From the NCBI GenBank assembly GCA_963772645.1, contig CAVYYD010000001.1, positions 74,754 through 138,753 of the forward strand: a stretch of DNA of 64,000 bases, read 5' to 3'. The notes beneath the pieces were generated by a model. That model did no database searches. It was not told the origin of the DNA and saw nothing but the letters and a program-made list of their open reading frames with translations. Both the position numbers and the translations under genes were made by a program. Source of the stretch: DASSQJ01 sp963772645 (GTDB taxonomy: Bacteria > Actinomycetota > Actinomycetes > Actinomycetales > Dermatophilaceae). This document shows, piece after piece, positions 35,230 to 43,413 of the stretch (positions are counted from its first letter, which is position 1; each line of letters starts with the position of its first letter).

Positions 35230-36356
35230 CGCACCGGCTCCCTGACGGGCGGACCGTCGGCATCGCCCACGACTACGTCACCCAGCGCGGTGGCGCCGAG
35301 CGGGTCGTCCTCGCCCTGGCCCGGGCCTTCCCCGGGGCACCGGTCCACACCACGCTCTACGACCCGGCCGGCACCTTCCCCGAGTTCGCCGAGCTCGACG
35401 TTCGGCGGTCCGCGCTCGACGTGGTCGGTCCGTTGCGCCGCTCGCACCGCGCCGCGCTGCCGCTGCTGCCGCTCGCGGCCCGGACGGTGCGCCCCGCCGA
35501 GGACGTCGTCGTCGCGTCGACGAGCGGCTGGGCGCACGGCTTCCACGCCTCCGGCGACGTCGTCGCCTACTGCCACGCCCCGGCCCGCTGGCTCTACCAG
35601 AGCGAGACCTACCTCGGCGGCCCGCTCTGGCGCTCACCGAAGGGGGTGACCCTCGGCCTGCTCCGTCCCGCGCTGCGCCGTTGGGACACCCGGGCCGCGC
35701 GCCGGCCGGTGCGCTACCTCGCCAACTCTCGGGTGGTGCGCGACCGCATCCGGGCCGCCTACGGCGTCGAGGCAGAGGTGGTCCCGGCCCCGCACGGCAC
35801 CGACCCCACCGGACCCCGCGAGCCGGTCCCCGCGCTGGCGGACTGGGCGGACGACGGGGGCTTCCTGCTCGTCGTCTCCCGGCTCCTGCCGTACAAGAAC
35901 GTCGACGTCCTCCTCGAGGCGGTGCGGGCATCGAGCGACCGGCTCGTCGTCGTCGGTGCCGGCCCGGAGCGTGAGCGGCTCCTCGCCGCCGCCCCGGCGA
36001 ACACCCGGTTCGTCCAGGACCTCGACGACGCCCAGCTCCGGTGGGTCTACGCCTCCGCACGCCTGCTCCTCGCGCCGAGCATCGAGGACTACGGTCTCAC
36101 CCCGCTCGAGGCGGCGGCCTTCGGGGTCCCCAGCCTCTCGCTGCGGGCCGGGGGCTACCTCGACACCGTCGACGAGGGGGTCACCGGGCTGCACGTGGGC
36201 TCCGCCGAGCCCGAGGCGTTCCGGCGCGGCGTCCGGGAGGGCCTGGCGCACGACTGGGACCGGGCGGCGATCCGGCGGCACGCGGCAGCGTTCTCCGAGC
36301 GGCGGTTCGGGGAACGCATCCGGGGTGTGCTGGCCGACCTGGGGCACGGACGCTGA
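35226..36356 (+). CDS. GT4 family glycosyltransferase (WbaZ/mannosyltransferase-like)
   Basis: The 376-residue protein opens with VGIAHDYVTQRGGAERVVLAL, the classic glycine-rich acceptor loop. YCHAPARWLYQSETYL, YLANSRVVRDRI, LLVVSRLLPYKNVDVLLEA, RLVVVGAGPERERL and LLAPSIEDYGLTPLEAAAFG (E-x7-E) follow. The YCHTPxRYLW-like segment is typical of the WbaZ/mannosyltransferase branch. ATG 35226 overlaps the broken upstream gene (ATGA). Confidence 0.88.
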   Translation: MTHRLPDGRTVGIAHDYVTQRGGAERVVLALARAFPGAPVHTTLYDPAGTFPEFAELDVRRSALDVVGPLRRSHRAALPLLPLAARTVRPAEDVVVASTSGWAHGFHASGDVVAYCHAPARWLYQSETYLGGPLWRSPKGVTLGLLRPALRRWDTRAARRPVRYLANSRVVRDRIRAAYGVEAEVVPAPHGTDPTGPREPVPALADWADDGGFLLVVSRLLPYKNVDVLLEAVRASSDRLVVVGAGPERERLLAAAPANTRFVQDLDDAQLRWVYASARLLLAPSIEDYGLTPLEAAAFGVPSLSLRAGGYLDTVDEGVTGLHVGSAEPEAFRRGVREGLAHDWDRAAIRRHAAAFSERRFGERIRGVLADLGHGR

Positions 36357-36505
36357 GAGTTCGGCGTCCCGTCCCGGCTCGGCGCGGTCATCCGAACGGG
36401 TGGCAATCCCCCGGGCCGCAGGACGACAGCGCACGTCGGGGGCCATACTGGTGCACCGGCCCGGTGCTGCGGGCCCACGCAGTCCGGTACGGCAGGGGAA
36501 GAGAC
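36357..36505. promoter_or_regulatory. Probable promoter region for the initiating transferase gene
   Basis: A 149-base gap separates the glycosyltransferase operon from the next gene. CATACT at about 36443 could be a -10 box, but no clear -35 is seen, and a GGGGAA lies upstream of GTG 36506. A separate start of transcription here is inference. Confidence 0.3.
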
Positions 36506-37963
36506 GTGATCGTCAACGAGGAGCCCACGACGACGGTCAGCGCACCGGCCGTCCACTGGGGGCATCTCCTCCCCTCGGCGGCCGCGGTCGTCGTCGACCT
36601 GCTCGTCATGTCCCTCGTCGTCGTTCTCGCGGCCCTCGGCCGCGCGTCGCTGCCGGTCTTCACCGCGGCCGGCGACGTCGACACCCTCGTCGCCCTCGTC
36701 GGCGTCCCGATCGTCGTCGGCTGGGTCGTCGTCATCGCGCTCCACGGTGGCTACGCCGCGCACGTCTTCGGCGCCGGGACCCTGGAGTACAAGCTCGTGG
36801 TCCGGGGGACCCTCGTCGCCGCCGGGGCCACCGGCATCGTCTCGTTCCTCGCCCGCTTCCAGTTCTCGCGGGGCTTCTTCTTCCTCCTCATCATCCTGGG
36901 CCTTCCGCTCCTGGTCCTCGGCCGCTTCGTCCTGCGCCGGGCGCTGCACGCGACCCGACGGCGCGGGCACCTCAACCAGCGGGTCGTCGTCGCCGGCTCC
37001 ACGGCACAGGTCGACGAGGTGGCCCGGGTCCTCTCCCGTGAGCGGTGGCTGGGCTACCGGGTGGTGGGCGCCCTGCTGCCCCGCTCCGAGGTGGCGCCCG
37101 AGACCCCCGGCGGGGTCCCGGTCCTCGGCAGCACCACCCGCACCCGCGAGGTCGTCGAGGAGGTCGGCTGCGACATCGTCCTCTTCGCCGGCGGAGCGGT
37201 CGACTCGGCGCGCCAGATGCGGAGAGCGGCCTGGGAGCTGGCCTCGAGCGACGTCCAGATCATGCTCGTCCCGAGCCTGACCGACGTCTCCGGCGACCGG
37301 GTCCGCACCCGGCCCGCCGCCGGCCTCCAGCTGATGGAGCTCGAGGGCCCGCGGGCGCACCGGGCCAGCCGCGTCTCCAAGCGGGTGTTCGACCTCCTGG
37401 GAGCCGGAGCGCTCCTGGTCGCCCTGAGCCCGGTGCTCGCCGTCACGGCGATCGCCATCCGCCGCCACGACGGCGGGCCGGTGCTCTTCCGGCAGCAACG
37501 GGTGGGCCGCGACGGCGAGGTGTTCGACTGCCTGAAGTTCCGCTCGATGGTCATCGACGCCCACGACGTCGTCACCGACGTGCCGAACATGCACGACGCG
37601 GACCACGTCCTGTTCAAGTCGGCCGTCGACCCGCGGGTCACCCCGCCCGGCCGGGTCATCCGCCGTTACTCCATCGACGAGATGCCGCAGTTCGTCAACG
37701 TCCTGCGCGGCGACATGAGCCTCGTCGGCCCGCGGCCGCCGCTGCCCTCGGAGGTGGAGCGCTACTCGGCGGAGATGCGCCAGCGGCTCGCGGTCCGGCC
37801 GGGCATGACCGGCCTGTGGCAGGTCTCCGGTCGCTCGGACCTGTCCTGGGAGGACTCGGTGCGCCTGGACCTGTACTACGTCGACAACTGGTCGATCGTG
37901 CAGGACCTGACCATCCTCGCCCGGACCCTCTCGGCCGTACTCTCGGCCCGCGGCGCCTACTGA
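36506..37963 (+). CDS. Exopolysaccharide polyprenyl glycosylphosphotransferase
   Basis: The 485-residue protein has four N-terminal membrane helices, a CoA-binding-like Rossmann domain (RVVVAGSTAQVDEVARVL), one further helix (FDLLGAGALLVALSPVLAV) and the C-terminal bacterial sugar transferase domain: RVGRDGEVFDCLKFRSM, YSIDEMPQFVNVLRGDMSLVGPRPP in pieces and GLWQVSGRSDLSWEDSVRLD. This is the WbaP/CpsE-type enzyme that starts repeat-unit synthesis by moving a sugar phosphate onto undecaprenyl phosphate. GTG 36506 is chosen for its ribosome site. Confidence 0.92.
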   Translation: MIVNEEPTTTVSAPAVHWGHLLPSAAAVVVDLLVMSLVVVLAALGRASLPVFTAAGDVDTLVALVGVPIVVGWVVVIALHGGYAAHVFGAGTLEYKLVVRGTLVAAGATGIVSFLARFQFSRGFFFLLIILGLPLLVLGRFVLRRALHATRRRGHLNQRVVVAGSTAQVDEVARVLSRERWLGYRVVGALLPRSEVAPETPGGVPVLGSTTRTREVVEEVGCDIVLFAGGAVDSARQMRRAAWELASSDVQIMLVPSLTDVSGDRVRTRPAAGLQLMELEGPRAHRASRVSKRVFDLLGAGALLVALSPVLAVTAIAIRRHDGGPVLFRQQRVGRDGEVFDCLKFRSMVIDAHDVVTDVPNMHDADHVLFKSAVDPRVTPPGRVIRRYSIDEMPQFVNVLRGDMSLVGPRPPLPSEVERYSAEMRQRLAVRPGMTGLWQVSGRSDLSWEDSVRLDLYYVDNWSIVQDLTILARTLSAVLSARGAY

Positions 37964-39443
37964 GGTTCGGGGGCGGCGCGACCGGCGGGTCTCCAGTGGT
38001 GGCAGGAAGTCGCCGTCGCCGTCGACGTTGGAGAACTCCAGCACCTCCGAGGCGGCGACCTCGTACCGGCGGCGGCTCGCGTAGTCGGAGGAGTACCCCC
38101 CGTACCCGGCGACCGTAGTGGACCCCGGCGATGCCCCGGCGCGGCGCGAAGTTGAGGACGACCCCGAGGACCCGGCCGTCGACCTGGGCCATGGTCCGGG
38201 CGGCCAGCCGGGCCTGTTCCTTGTGGGTACGTCCGACCGCGAAGACGAGCAGGGCGCCGTCGCACCGCGGGGCCAGCACGACGGCGTCGGTGACCGGCAG
38301 CAGCGGAGGCGCGTCGAGGATGACGACGTGGTCGCGGCTCAGGTGCTCGACGAGCTGGCGCATCCGGGTCGAGCCGAGCAGCTCACTGGGGTTCGGCGGC
38401 GTGCGACCGGCCGGGATGAGGCGCACGTTGGCCTGGTCGGTCTCGCGCAGGACGTCGCGCAGCGAGACCTGGCCGGTGAGCAGCTGGGAGAGCCCCACCC
38501 GCCCGTCGGTCTCGAAGATCGTCGAGAGGGTCGGGCGGCGCAGGTCGGCGTCGATGACGACGACGGACTGCCCGGCCTCGCCGAGGACCCGGGCGAGGGT
38601 CGCCGCGACCGTCGACTTGCCCTCGTGGGCGTTCGCGCTGGTCACGACGATGCTGCGGGGCGGGTCGTCGACGCCGACGAAGCGCAGGTTGGTCCGGATC
38701 TGCCGGAACGACTCCGAGGCCGAGCCGAGCTGGTCGAGCCGGCCTCGGCCCTCCTCGCCCTTGAGCTCGCGGACCGCCGGGACCACCCCGAGCACGCTCG
38801 CGCCGGTGAGCTCCTCGACGTCGGGGACGGTGCGCAGCCGGGTGTCGAGCTGGCGCCGCGCGAGGACGAGGAGGTAGGCGACCCCGAGCCCGACGACCCC
38901 GCCGACGAGGACGTTCTGGCGCAGGTTCGGGGCGATCTTCACCCCGGGCAGCGCGGACTCGATCGGGACGATCTGCACGAGCGCCTTCGTCGTGCCGGTC
39001 CCGGCGGTCTCGATCCGGTTCGCCTCCTCGGCGGTCGCGGAGATCACGGCGTCGGCGAGGACCCGTGCCTCGTCGGGCGACGGGCCGGTGGCGGTGACCT
39101 CGAGGATCACCGAGTTGGGGGCGACGCTCGCCGTCACCCGGCCGGCGACCTCCGACGGCGACGCGGAGATGCCGGTCTGCTCGATGGCCCGCTGGGCGAC
39201 GGCCCGGCTGGTGACCAGCGGGAGGTAGGAGTCGGCCTTGCTGCCCGAGAGGGTGGCGGCGGCGATGCCCTCACCGGTGGAGGCCGTCGAGCCGCTGACC
39301 CGGACGTAGCCGCTCGCGTCGGCCCGGTAGACCTGCGGCATCCGGGTGGTCAGGACGTAGGCGCCCGCCACCCCGGCGGCCGTGAGGACGAGGATCATCC
39401 ACACGTTCGCGCGCGTGAGGCGGACGAAGTCGAGCAGGGTCAC
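37957..39443 (-). CDS. Wzc-like chain-length determinant and BY-kinase, C terminus frameshifted
   Basis: The N-terminal half is a Wzz domain with two membrane helices (VWMILVLTAAGVAGAYVL; VGGVVGLGVAYLLVLA). The C-terminal half is a bacterial tyrosine kinase: SANAHEGKSTVAATLA (Walker A), VVVIDADLRRPT (Walker A'), HVVILDAPPLLPVTDA (Walker B). After GIAGVHYG near 38112 the tyrosine-rich tail (GGYSSDYASRRRYE) is in another frame, and the original frame runs on with no stop into the antisense of the neighbour. The 3' end given is a TAG in a third frame and is approximate. GTG 39443 gives VTLLDFVRLTRAN. It controls polymer length and export. Confidence 0.8.
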
Positions 39444-39557
39444 GGTGGCGGTTCCTCGGGGTCGTCGCGGAGTCGACCCCCGCGCTCCGCAGATTCTAGG
39501 CGCCCATCGGCGGCATCCACCGCAGGACGCCGCCGGGCGCCACCTACAGTGGGGCCC

Positions 39558-40439
39558 GTGTCCGAGGGCCGCGCCGTGCCGCTCCCCGTGCGGGTCGAGC
39601 TGGCGCACGCCGCCGTCGAGTGGCTGGCCCGCCGCAGCGGAGTCGACGTCCTGCACATCAAGGGCCCGGCGGTCGCCCCCGGGCTGCGCACCCGCGCGAG
39701 CACCGGCTCGGACGTCGACGTCATCGTCCGGCCGGACGGCGTCCCGGCCCTGATGGCGGCGCTCGCCGAGCACGGGTGGAAGGTGGAGACCACCTTCGAC
39801 GCCGGGTCGGCCTTCGACCACGCCGCCAACCTCTACCACCCGAGCTGGGGCCTGCTCGACGTCCACCGGCACTACCCGGGGATGGACCGCGACCCGACGC
39901 ACGCCTTCGAGGTGCTCTGGGCGCGGCGCACCACCATCGAGCTCGGCCACGTCCGCTGCGCGGTCCCTGACCCGCTCGCCCAGTCGCTCGTCCTCCTCCT
40001 CCACGCCGCCCGGACCCCGCACGGCGACGGCAACCACCCGGACGTCGCGCCCAACTGGACCGACCGAAGCGAGTCCGACCGGGACGCGCTCCGCGCCCTC
40101 GCCGCGCAGACCGGCGCCACGGTGGGCCTGGCCGCGGCCACCGGTACGCTCGCCGAGTACGCCGGCGACCCGGAGGCCGCCCTCTGGGAGGTGTTCGCCC
40201 ACCCCGGCGACCGGCTCGACGAATGGCACGCCCGGTGGCGCGCCGCCCGCGGGCCCGGCGCCAAGGTCTCGGTCGCGGCACGCTCACTGGGGGTCAACCG
40301 CTACTACCTGCGCCAGCGCCTGGGTCACGAGCCGACCCGCCCGGAGGTGGCCCGCGAGTTCGGGCGCCGCCTCGGCCAGGCGGGCGCCGAGCTGGCCCGC
40401 CGGGCCGGCGCGCGTCTCGCCCGCGGGATGCGGCGGTGA
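39558..40439 (+). CDS. Nucleotidyltransferase family protein (NTP_transf_5-like)
   Basis: The 293-residue protein has VDVLHIKGPAVAPGL, GSDVDVIVRPDGV with the acidic pair of the nucleotidyltransferase fold, LLDVHRHYPG and a C-terminal basic helical part. This matches the uncharacterised nucleotidyltransferase family (PF14907-like) often found beside PqqD-type proteins in peptide and polysaccharide clusters. GTG 39558 is divergent from the BY-kinase gene by 114 bases. Its stop overlaps the start of the PqqD-like gene (GTGA). Confidence 0.65.
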   Translation: MSEGRAVPLPVRVELAHAAVEWLARRSGVDVLHIKGPAVAPGLRTRASTGSDVDVIVRPDGVPALMAALAEHGWKVETTFDAGSAFDHAANLYHPSWGLLDVHRHYPGMDRDPTHAFEVLWARRTTIELGHVRCAVPDPLAQSLVLLLHAARTPHGDGNHPDVAPNWTDRSESDRDALRALAAQTGATVGLAAATGTLAEYAGDPEAALWEVFAHPGDRLDEWHARWRAARGPGAKVSVAARSLGVNRYYLRQRLGHEPTRPEVAREFGRRLGQAGAELARRAGARLARGMRR

Positions 40440-40705
40440 CCCGGCTGCGCGTCGCGGACGCGTGCGGCTGGGTCGAGCACTCCGGCACCGTCTACGTCGC
40501 CGCGCTGCCCGACGGCCCGCCCCTCGTCCTCGAGGGCTCCGGAGCGCTGGTGTGGGCGGCGGTCCTGCCCGGCGGGACGCTCGAGGAGGTCGTCGCACGG
40601 GTCGCCGGCGGCGCCGGGCAGTCAGCGGCGGTCGTCGGCCCGGGGGTCGGCGGCTTCGTCGACGGCCTCGTCGCGGCCGGCGTCGTCGTCGTGGACGAGC
40701 GCTGA
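40436..40705 (+). CDS. PqqD-like small protein
   Basis: The 89-residue protein has ADACGWVEHSGTVYVAALP, LVLEGSGALVWAAVLPGGTLEEVV and a terminal VGGFVDGLVAAGVVVVDE. This is the PqqD plan: a beta hairpin displaying a bound product, the LxG-x-A-xxxW helix and a winged-helix end. PqqD proteins bind peptide substrates in maturation pathways. It is coupled to the nucleotidyltransferase gene, and its last 84 bases overlap the opposite-strand VanZ gene. Confidence 0.65.
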   Translation: MTRLRVADACGWVEHSGTVYVAALPDGPPLVLEGSGALVWAAVLPGGTLEEVVARVAGGAGQSAAVVGPGVGGFVDGLVAAGVVVVDER

Positions 40706-41077
40706 CGCCAGCACGGCACCCACCGCGGCGCCGGCCGTGTTGCACGCGAGGTCGGCCAGGCTGGCCTGGCGGCCGAGCCCTGGCCACAGCTGGGCGGTCT
40801 CGACGAGGGCGCTCGCCGCCGCGAGCACGGCGACGACCAGCACCGGGCTCCGGCGCAGTGCGGAGACCCCGAGCCACCCCAGCGGGACGAAGGCGAGGAC
40901 GTTGAGCGCGGTGGCGTAGTCGTCCGGCGTCACCGCCCGTGGCACCCCGAGGTCGAGGAAGAACACGTAGATCCGCACGACGAGCCGGTTGACCGCCCAC
41001 CCGTCGGGCCAGAGCAGCACGCCCCCGAGGGCGACGGCGACCACGGCCGCGACGACGGTGCCGACCCGCCGCGGCAT
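40622..41077 (-). CDS. VanZ family membrane protein
   Basis: The 151-residue protein has four hydrophobic helices, with YATALNVLAFVPLGWLGVSAL, SALVETAQLWPGLGRQASLADLACNTAGAAVGA as spread motifs; the E-x-x-Q and D-x-x-x-N-x-x-G residues are the VanZ signature. Function is poorly known, with links to glycopeptide tolerance and surface polymers. It converges on, and overlaps by 84 bases, the PqqD-like gene. Confidence 0.85.
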   Translation of the reverse strand: MPRRVGTVVAAVVAVALGGVLLWPDGWAVNRLVVRIYVFFLDLGVPRAVTPDDYATALNVLAFVPLGWLGVSALRRSPVLVVAVLAAASALVETAQLWPGLGRQASLADLACNTAGAAVGAVLASALVHDDDAGRDEAVDEAADPRADDRR

Positions 41078-41082
41078 CGGCC

Positions 41083-41715
41083 TCAGTCCCCGAGGAGCGC
41101 CGAGGCCAGCGTCTCCTGCAGCCAGGTGAGGAAGTCGTACAGCGCGACGACGTGGACGACCGGGTCCTCGGGGTCGAGGGAGCGGGCGAGCTCCTCGAGC
41201 AGGTCGAGGTCCTCGTCGGTGCGCAGCTGGAGCCGTTCGCCGAGGACGAGCCGGACGTCTGTGAGGGCGGTGAGGAAGGTGCGCGCGCCGGCCTCGTCGA
41301 GCCGGACCCGGTCCTCGCCGCGCAGCACCGACACGGCGTCGTCGAGGGCGCGTGCCTTGCGTTGGCGCAGCCCGGTCTCGGTGAGCCGGCGGAACTCTGC
41401 GGCCGCCTCGTCGTCCTCCCGGTTGCCGGTGGGCAGCAGCCGGTCGAGCGCGGGATCGCGCTCGACGGGGACCTGCTCGGGGTCGCCCGCCGCGGCGTCG
41501 CCGCGCACGGCAGCGAGCGGGTTGCCGCGCCCGATGCCGAGCCCGGCGACGATGCCGGCGAACTCGTCGTCGCCGTGGTCCCCCGCCTCGGGCGCCTCGA
41601 GCAGGGCCCGCACCTGCTCCATGAGCGAGGCGACCACCTCACGCTCGTCGGCGTCGAGCTCGGCGACGAACCTGGCCCGGTCCCCGGACCCTCGACGTCG
41701 GAAGGCCCGCGCCAT
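41083..41715 (-). CDS. DUF2017 family protein
   Basis: The 210-residue acidic, mostly helical protein has VASLMEQVRALLE, DPALDRLLPTGNREDDEAAAEFRRLTE in pieces and a C-terminal VVHVVALYDFLTWLQETLASAL. DUF2017 proteins follow clpS in most actinobacteria, and here the ATG overlaps the clpS stop (ATGA). Function is unknown, though the fixed pairing suggests a link to the Clp protease system. Confidence 0.88.
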   Translation of the reverse strand: MARAFRRRGSGDRARFVAELDADEREVVASLMEQVRALLEAPEAGDHGDDEFAGIVAGLGIGRGNPLAAVRGDAAAGDPEQVPVERDPALDRLLPTGNREDDEAAAEFRRLTETGLRQRKARALDDAVSVLRGEDRVRLDEAGARTFLTALTDVRLVLGERLQLRTDEDLDLLEELARSLDPEDPVVHVVALYDFLTWLQETLASALLGD

Positions 41716-42005
41716 CAGGCGTCCTTCTGGAACGTCGCCCACAGGCCGTACCCCTGGAGGGCCTCGGTGTCGGCCTCCATCGCCTCGCGGGGGCCGTGCG
41801 CGACGACGGCGCGGCCCTCGGTGTGGACCCGCATCATCAGCTTCTCCGCCTTGGCCCGCGAGTACCGGAAGTGGGACTGCAGCACGTAGGTGACGTAGGA
41901 CATGAGGTTGACCGGGTCGTTCCAGACGATCGTGACCCACGGCACGTCGGCAGCGACGTCACCCTCGGGGGTGACGACCTCCTCGATCGTGGGTGCGAGC
42001 GACAC
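41715..42005 (-). CDS. clpS: ATP-dependent Clp protease adaptor ClpS
   Basis: The 96-residue protein has PWVTIVWNDPVNLMSYVTYVL, the N-degron pocket region, and HTEGRAVVAHGPREAME. ClpS delivers proteins with bulky N-terminal residues to the Clp ATPase. GTG 42005 gives the usual length. It is coupled to the DUF2017 gene. Confidence 0.95.
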   Translation of the reverse strand: MSLAPTIEEVVTPEGDVAADVPWVTIVWNDPVNLMSYVTYVLQSHFRYSRAKAEKLMMRVHTEGRAVVAHGPREAMEADTEALQGYGLWATFQKDA

Positions 42006-42046
42006 GGTGCAAGGATAGGTGCCGGTGACTGCGGCATCGGCCCGGC

Positions 42047-43300
42047 TCAGCGCCGGGCGCGGTTCCAGGAGCCCGCGTACCTTCCGTCGTCGCAGGCGCG
42101 GCCGCCCTCGCCGAGCTCGAGCGGCCGGAACGTGTCGACCATGACCGCGAGCTCGTCGAAGTACTCCTTGCCCAGGCTCGCCTCGGCGGCGCCCGGCTGG
42201 GGGCCGTGGGCGTGTCCTCCGGGATGGAGCGTGACCGAGCCCTTCGTGATGCCCGAGCCCTTGCGCGCCTCGTAGTCACCGTCGACGTAGAACATCACCT
42301 CGTCGGAGTCGACGTTGGAGTGGTAGTACGGCACCGGGATCGCGAGCGGGTGGTAGTCGACCTTGCGGGGGACGAAGTTGCAGACGACGAAGTTCCAGCC
42401 CTCGAAGACCTGGTGGGACGGCGGCGGCTGGTGGATGCGGCCGGTGATCGGCTCGTAGTCGCGGACGTTGAACACGTACGGGTAGAGGCAGCCGTCCCAG
42501 CCGACGACGTCGAGCGGGTGGAAGGGCAGCACGTGCACGGTGCCGACGACGCCGCCGCTGCTGTTCGGCCCGCTCCCCCGGTGCTTGATGAGAACCTCGG
42601 TCTCGGCATCGGCCTTCTCGCCGACGTCCTCGGCGAGCAGGGGCCCGTCCGGCGCCCGCAGGTCGCGCTCGCAGTACGGGCTGTGCTCGAGGAACTGTCC
42701 GTACCTGCTGAGGTACCGCTTCGGCGGGGCGATGTGGCTGGCCGCCTCGATGCAGATGGTGCGCAACGGGTCCTTGCGCGAGCGGACCGGGAGCCAGCGG
42801 TGCGTCGTGGCCCGCGGGAGGACGAGGTAGTCGCCCTCGGCGACGTCGACGGCGCCGAAGACGGTCTCGACCCGGGCCGCTCCGCGCTCGACGTAGACGA
42901 CCTCGTCGCCGATGCCGTTGCGGTACCACGGGCTCGGCGCGCCGGCGACCGCGTAGGAGATGCGCACGTCGGAGTTGCCGAGGAGGAGCCGGCGCCCGGT
43001 GACGACGTCGGTGTCCTTGACGACCTTGTCGGGGAAGAGGCTGTGCGGGGCGAGGTGCCGCGGCAGGAGCGGGTGGTTCGCGGTGGTCGACAGGTCGCCG
43101 ACGGTCCACTCGCGGTACTCGGCGACCGTCGAGGGGATGTTGCGGTGGTAGAGCAGGCTCGAGTCGGAGCTGAAGCCCTCCTCCCCCATGAGCTCCTCGT
43201 AGTAGAGCTCGCCGACCTTGTTCCGGCCGCGGCCGGCCGGTCGCCGGTGCTGGGTGTGCCGCTTCGGGGGGATGGTGCCCATCGCCTGGTAGTGCGCCAC
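42047..43300 (-). CDS. hmgA: Homogentisate 1,2-dioxygenase
   Basis: The 417-residue protein has a cupin core with FHPLDVVGWDGCLYPYVFN, YYHSNVDSDEVMFYV and TLHPGGHAHGPQPG; the H-x5-E and H-G-P residues match the iron ligands and second-sphere of homogentisate dioxygenases. It opens the homogentisate ring to maleylacetoacetate in tyrosine breakdown. GTG 43300 is chosen over the upstream in-frame start because VAHYQAMGTIPPKRH fits the family start. fahA and hpd are nearby but on other strands or units. Confidence 0.93.
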   Translation of the reverse strand: MAHYQAMGTIPPKRHTQHRRPAGRGRNKVGELYYEELMGEEGFSSDSSLLYHRNIPSTVAEYREWTVGDLSTTANHPLLPRHLAPHSLFPDKVVKDTDVVTGRRLLLGNSDVRISYAVAGAPSPWYRNGIGDEVVYVERGAARVETVFGAVDVAEGDYLVLPRATTHRWLPVRSRKDPLRTICIEAASHIAPPKRYLSRYGQFLEHSPYCERDLRAPDGPLLAEDVGEKADAETEVLIKHRGSGPNSSGGVVGTVHVLPFHPLDVVGWDGCLYPYVFNVRDYEPITGRIHQPPPSHQVFEGWNFVVCNFVPRKVDYHPLAIPVPYYHSNVDSDEVMFYVDGDYEARKGSGITKGSVTLHPGGHAHGPQPGAAEASLGKEYFDELAVMVDTFRPLELGEGGRACDDGRYAGSWNRARR

Positions 43301-43413
43301 GGTTGGTCGTCCACCTCGCTGTGGTCGGTTCGTCGGGTTCCCGTCAGGGTAGGCGCTGGGCCGCCGGGTTGGCATCCCTGCACCCCGTCGGTGGGGTCGG
43401 CGATCATGGGGGC

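Noticed and set aside
36357..36505. Riboswitch or leader RNA before the initiating transferase
   Set aside because: No recognisable conserved core or paired elements were seen; only a weak -10-like box.
39444..39557. Possible RiPP precursor peptide near the PqqD-like gene
   Set aside because: The gap holds no short frame with a ribosome site and leader/core look; it is a plain divergent promoter region.
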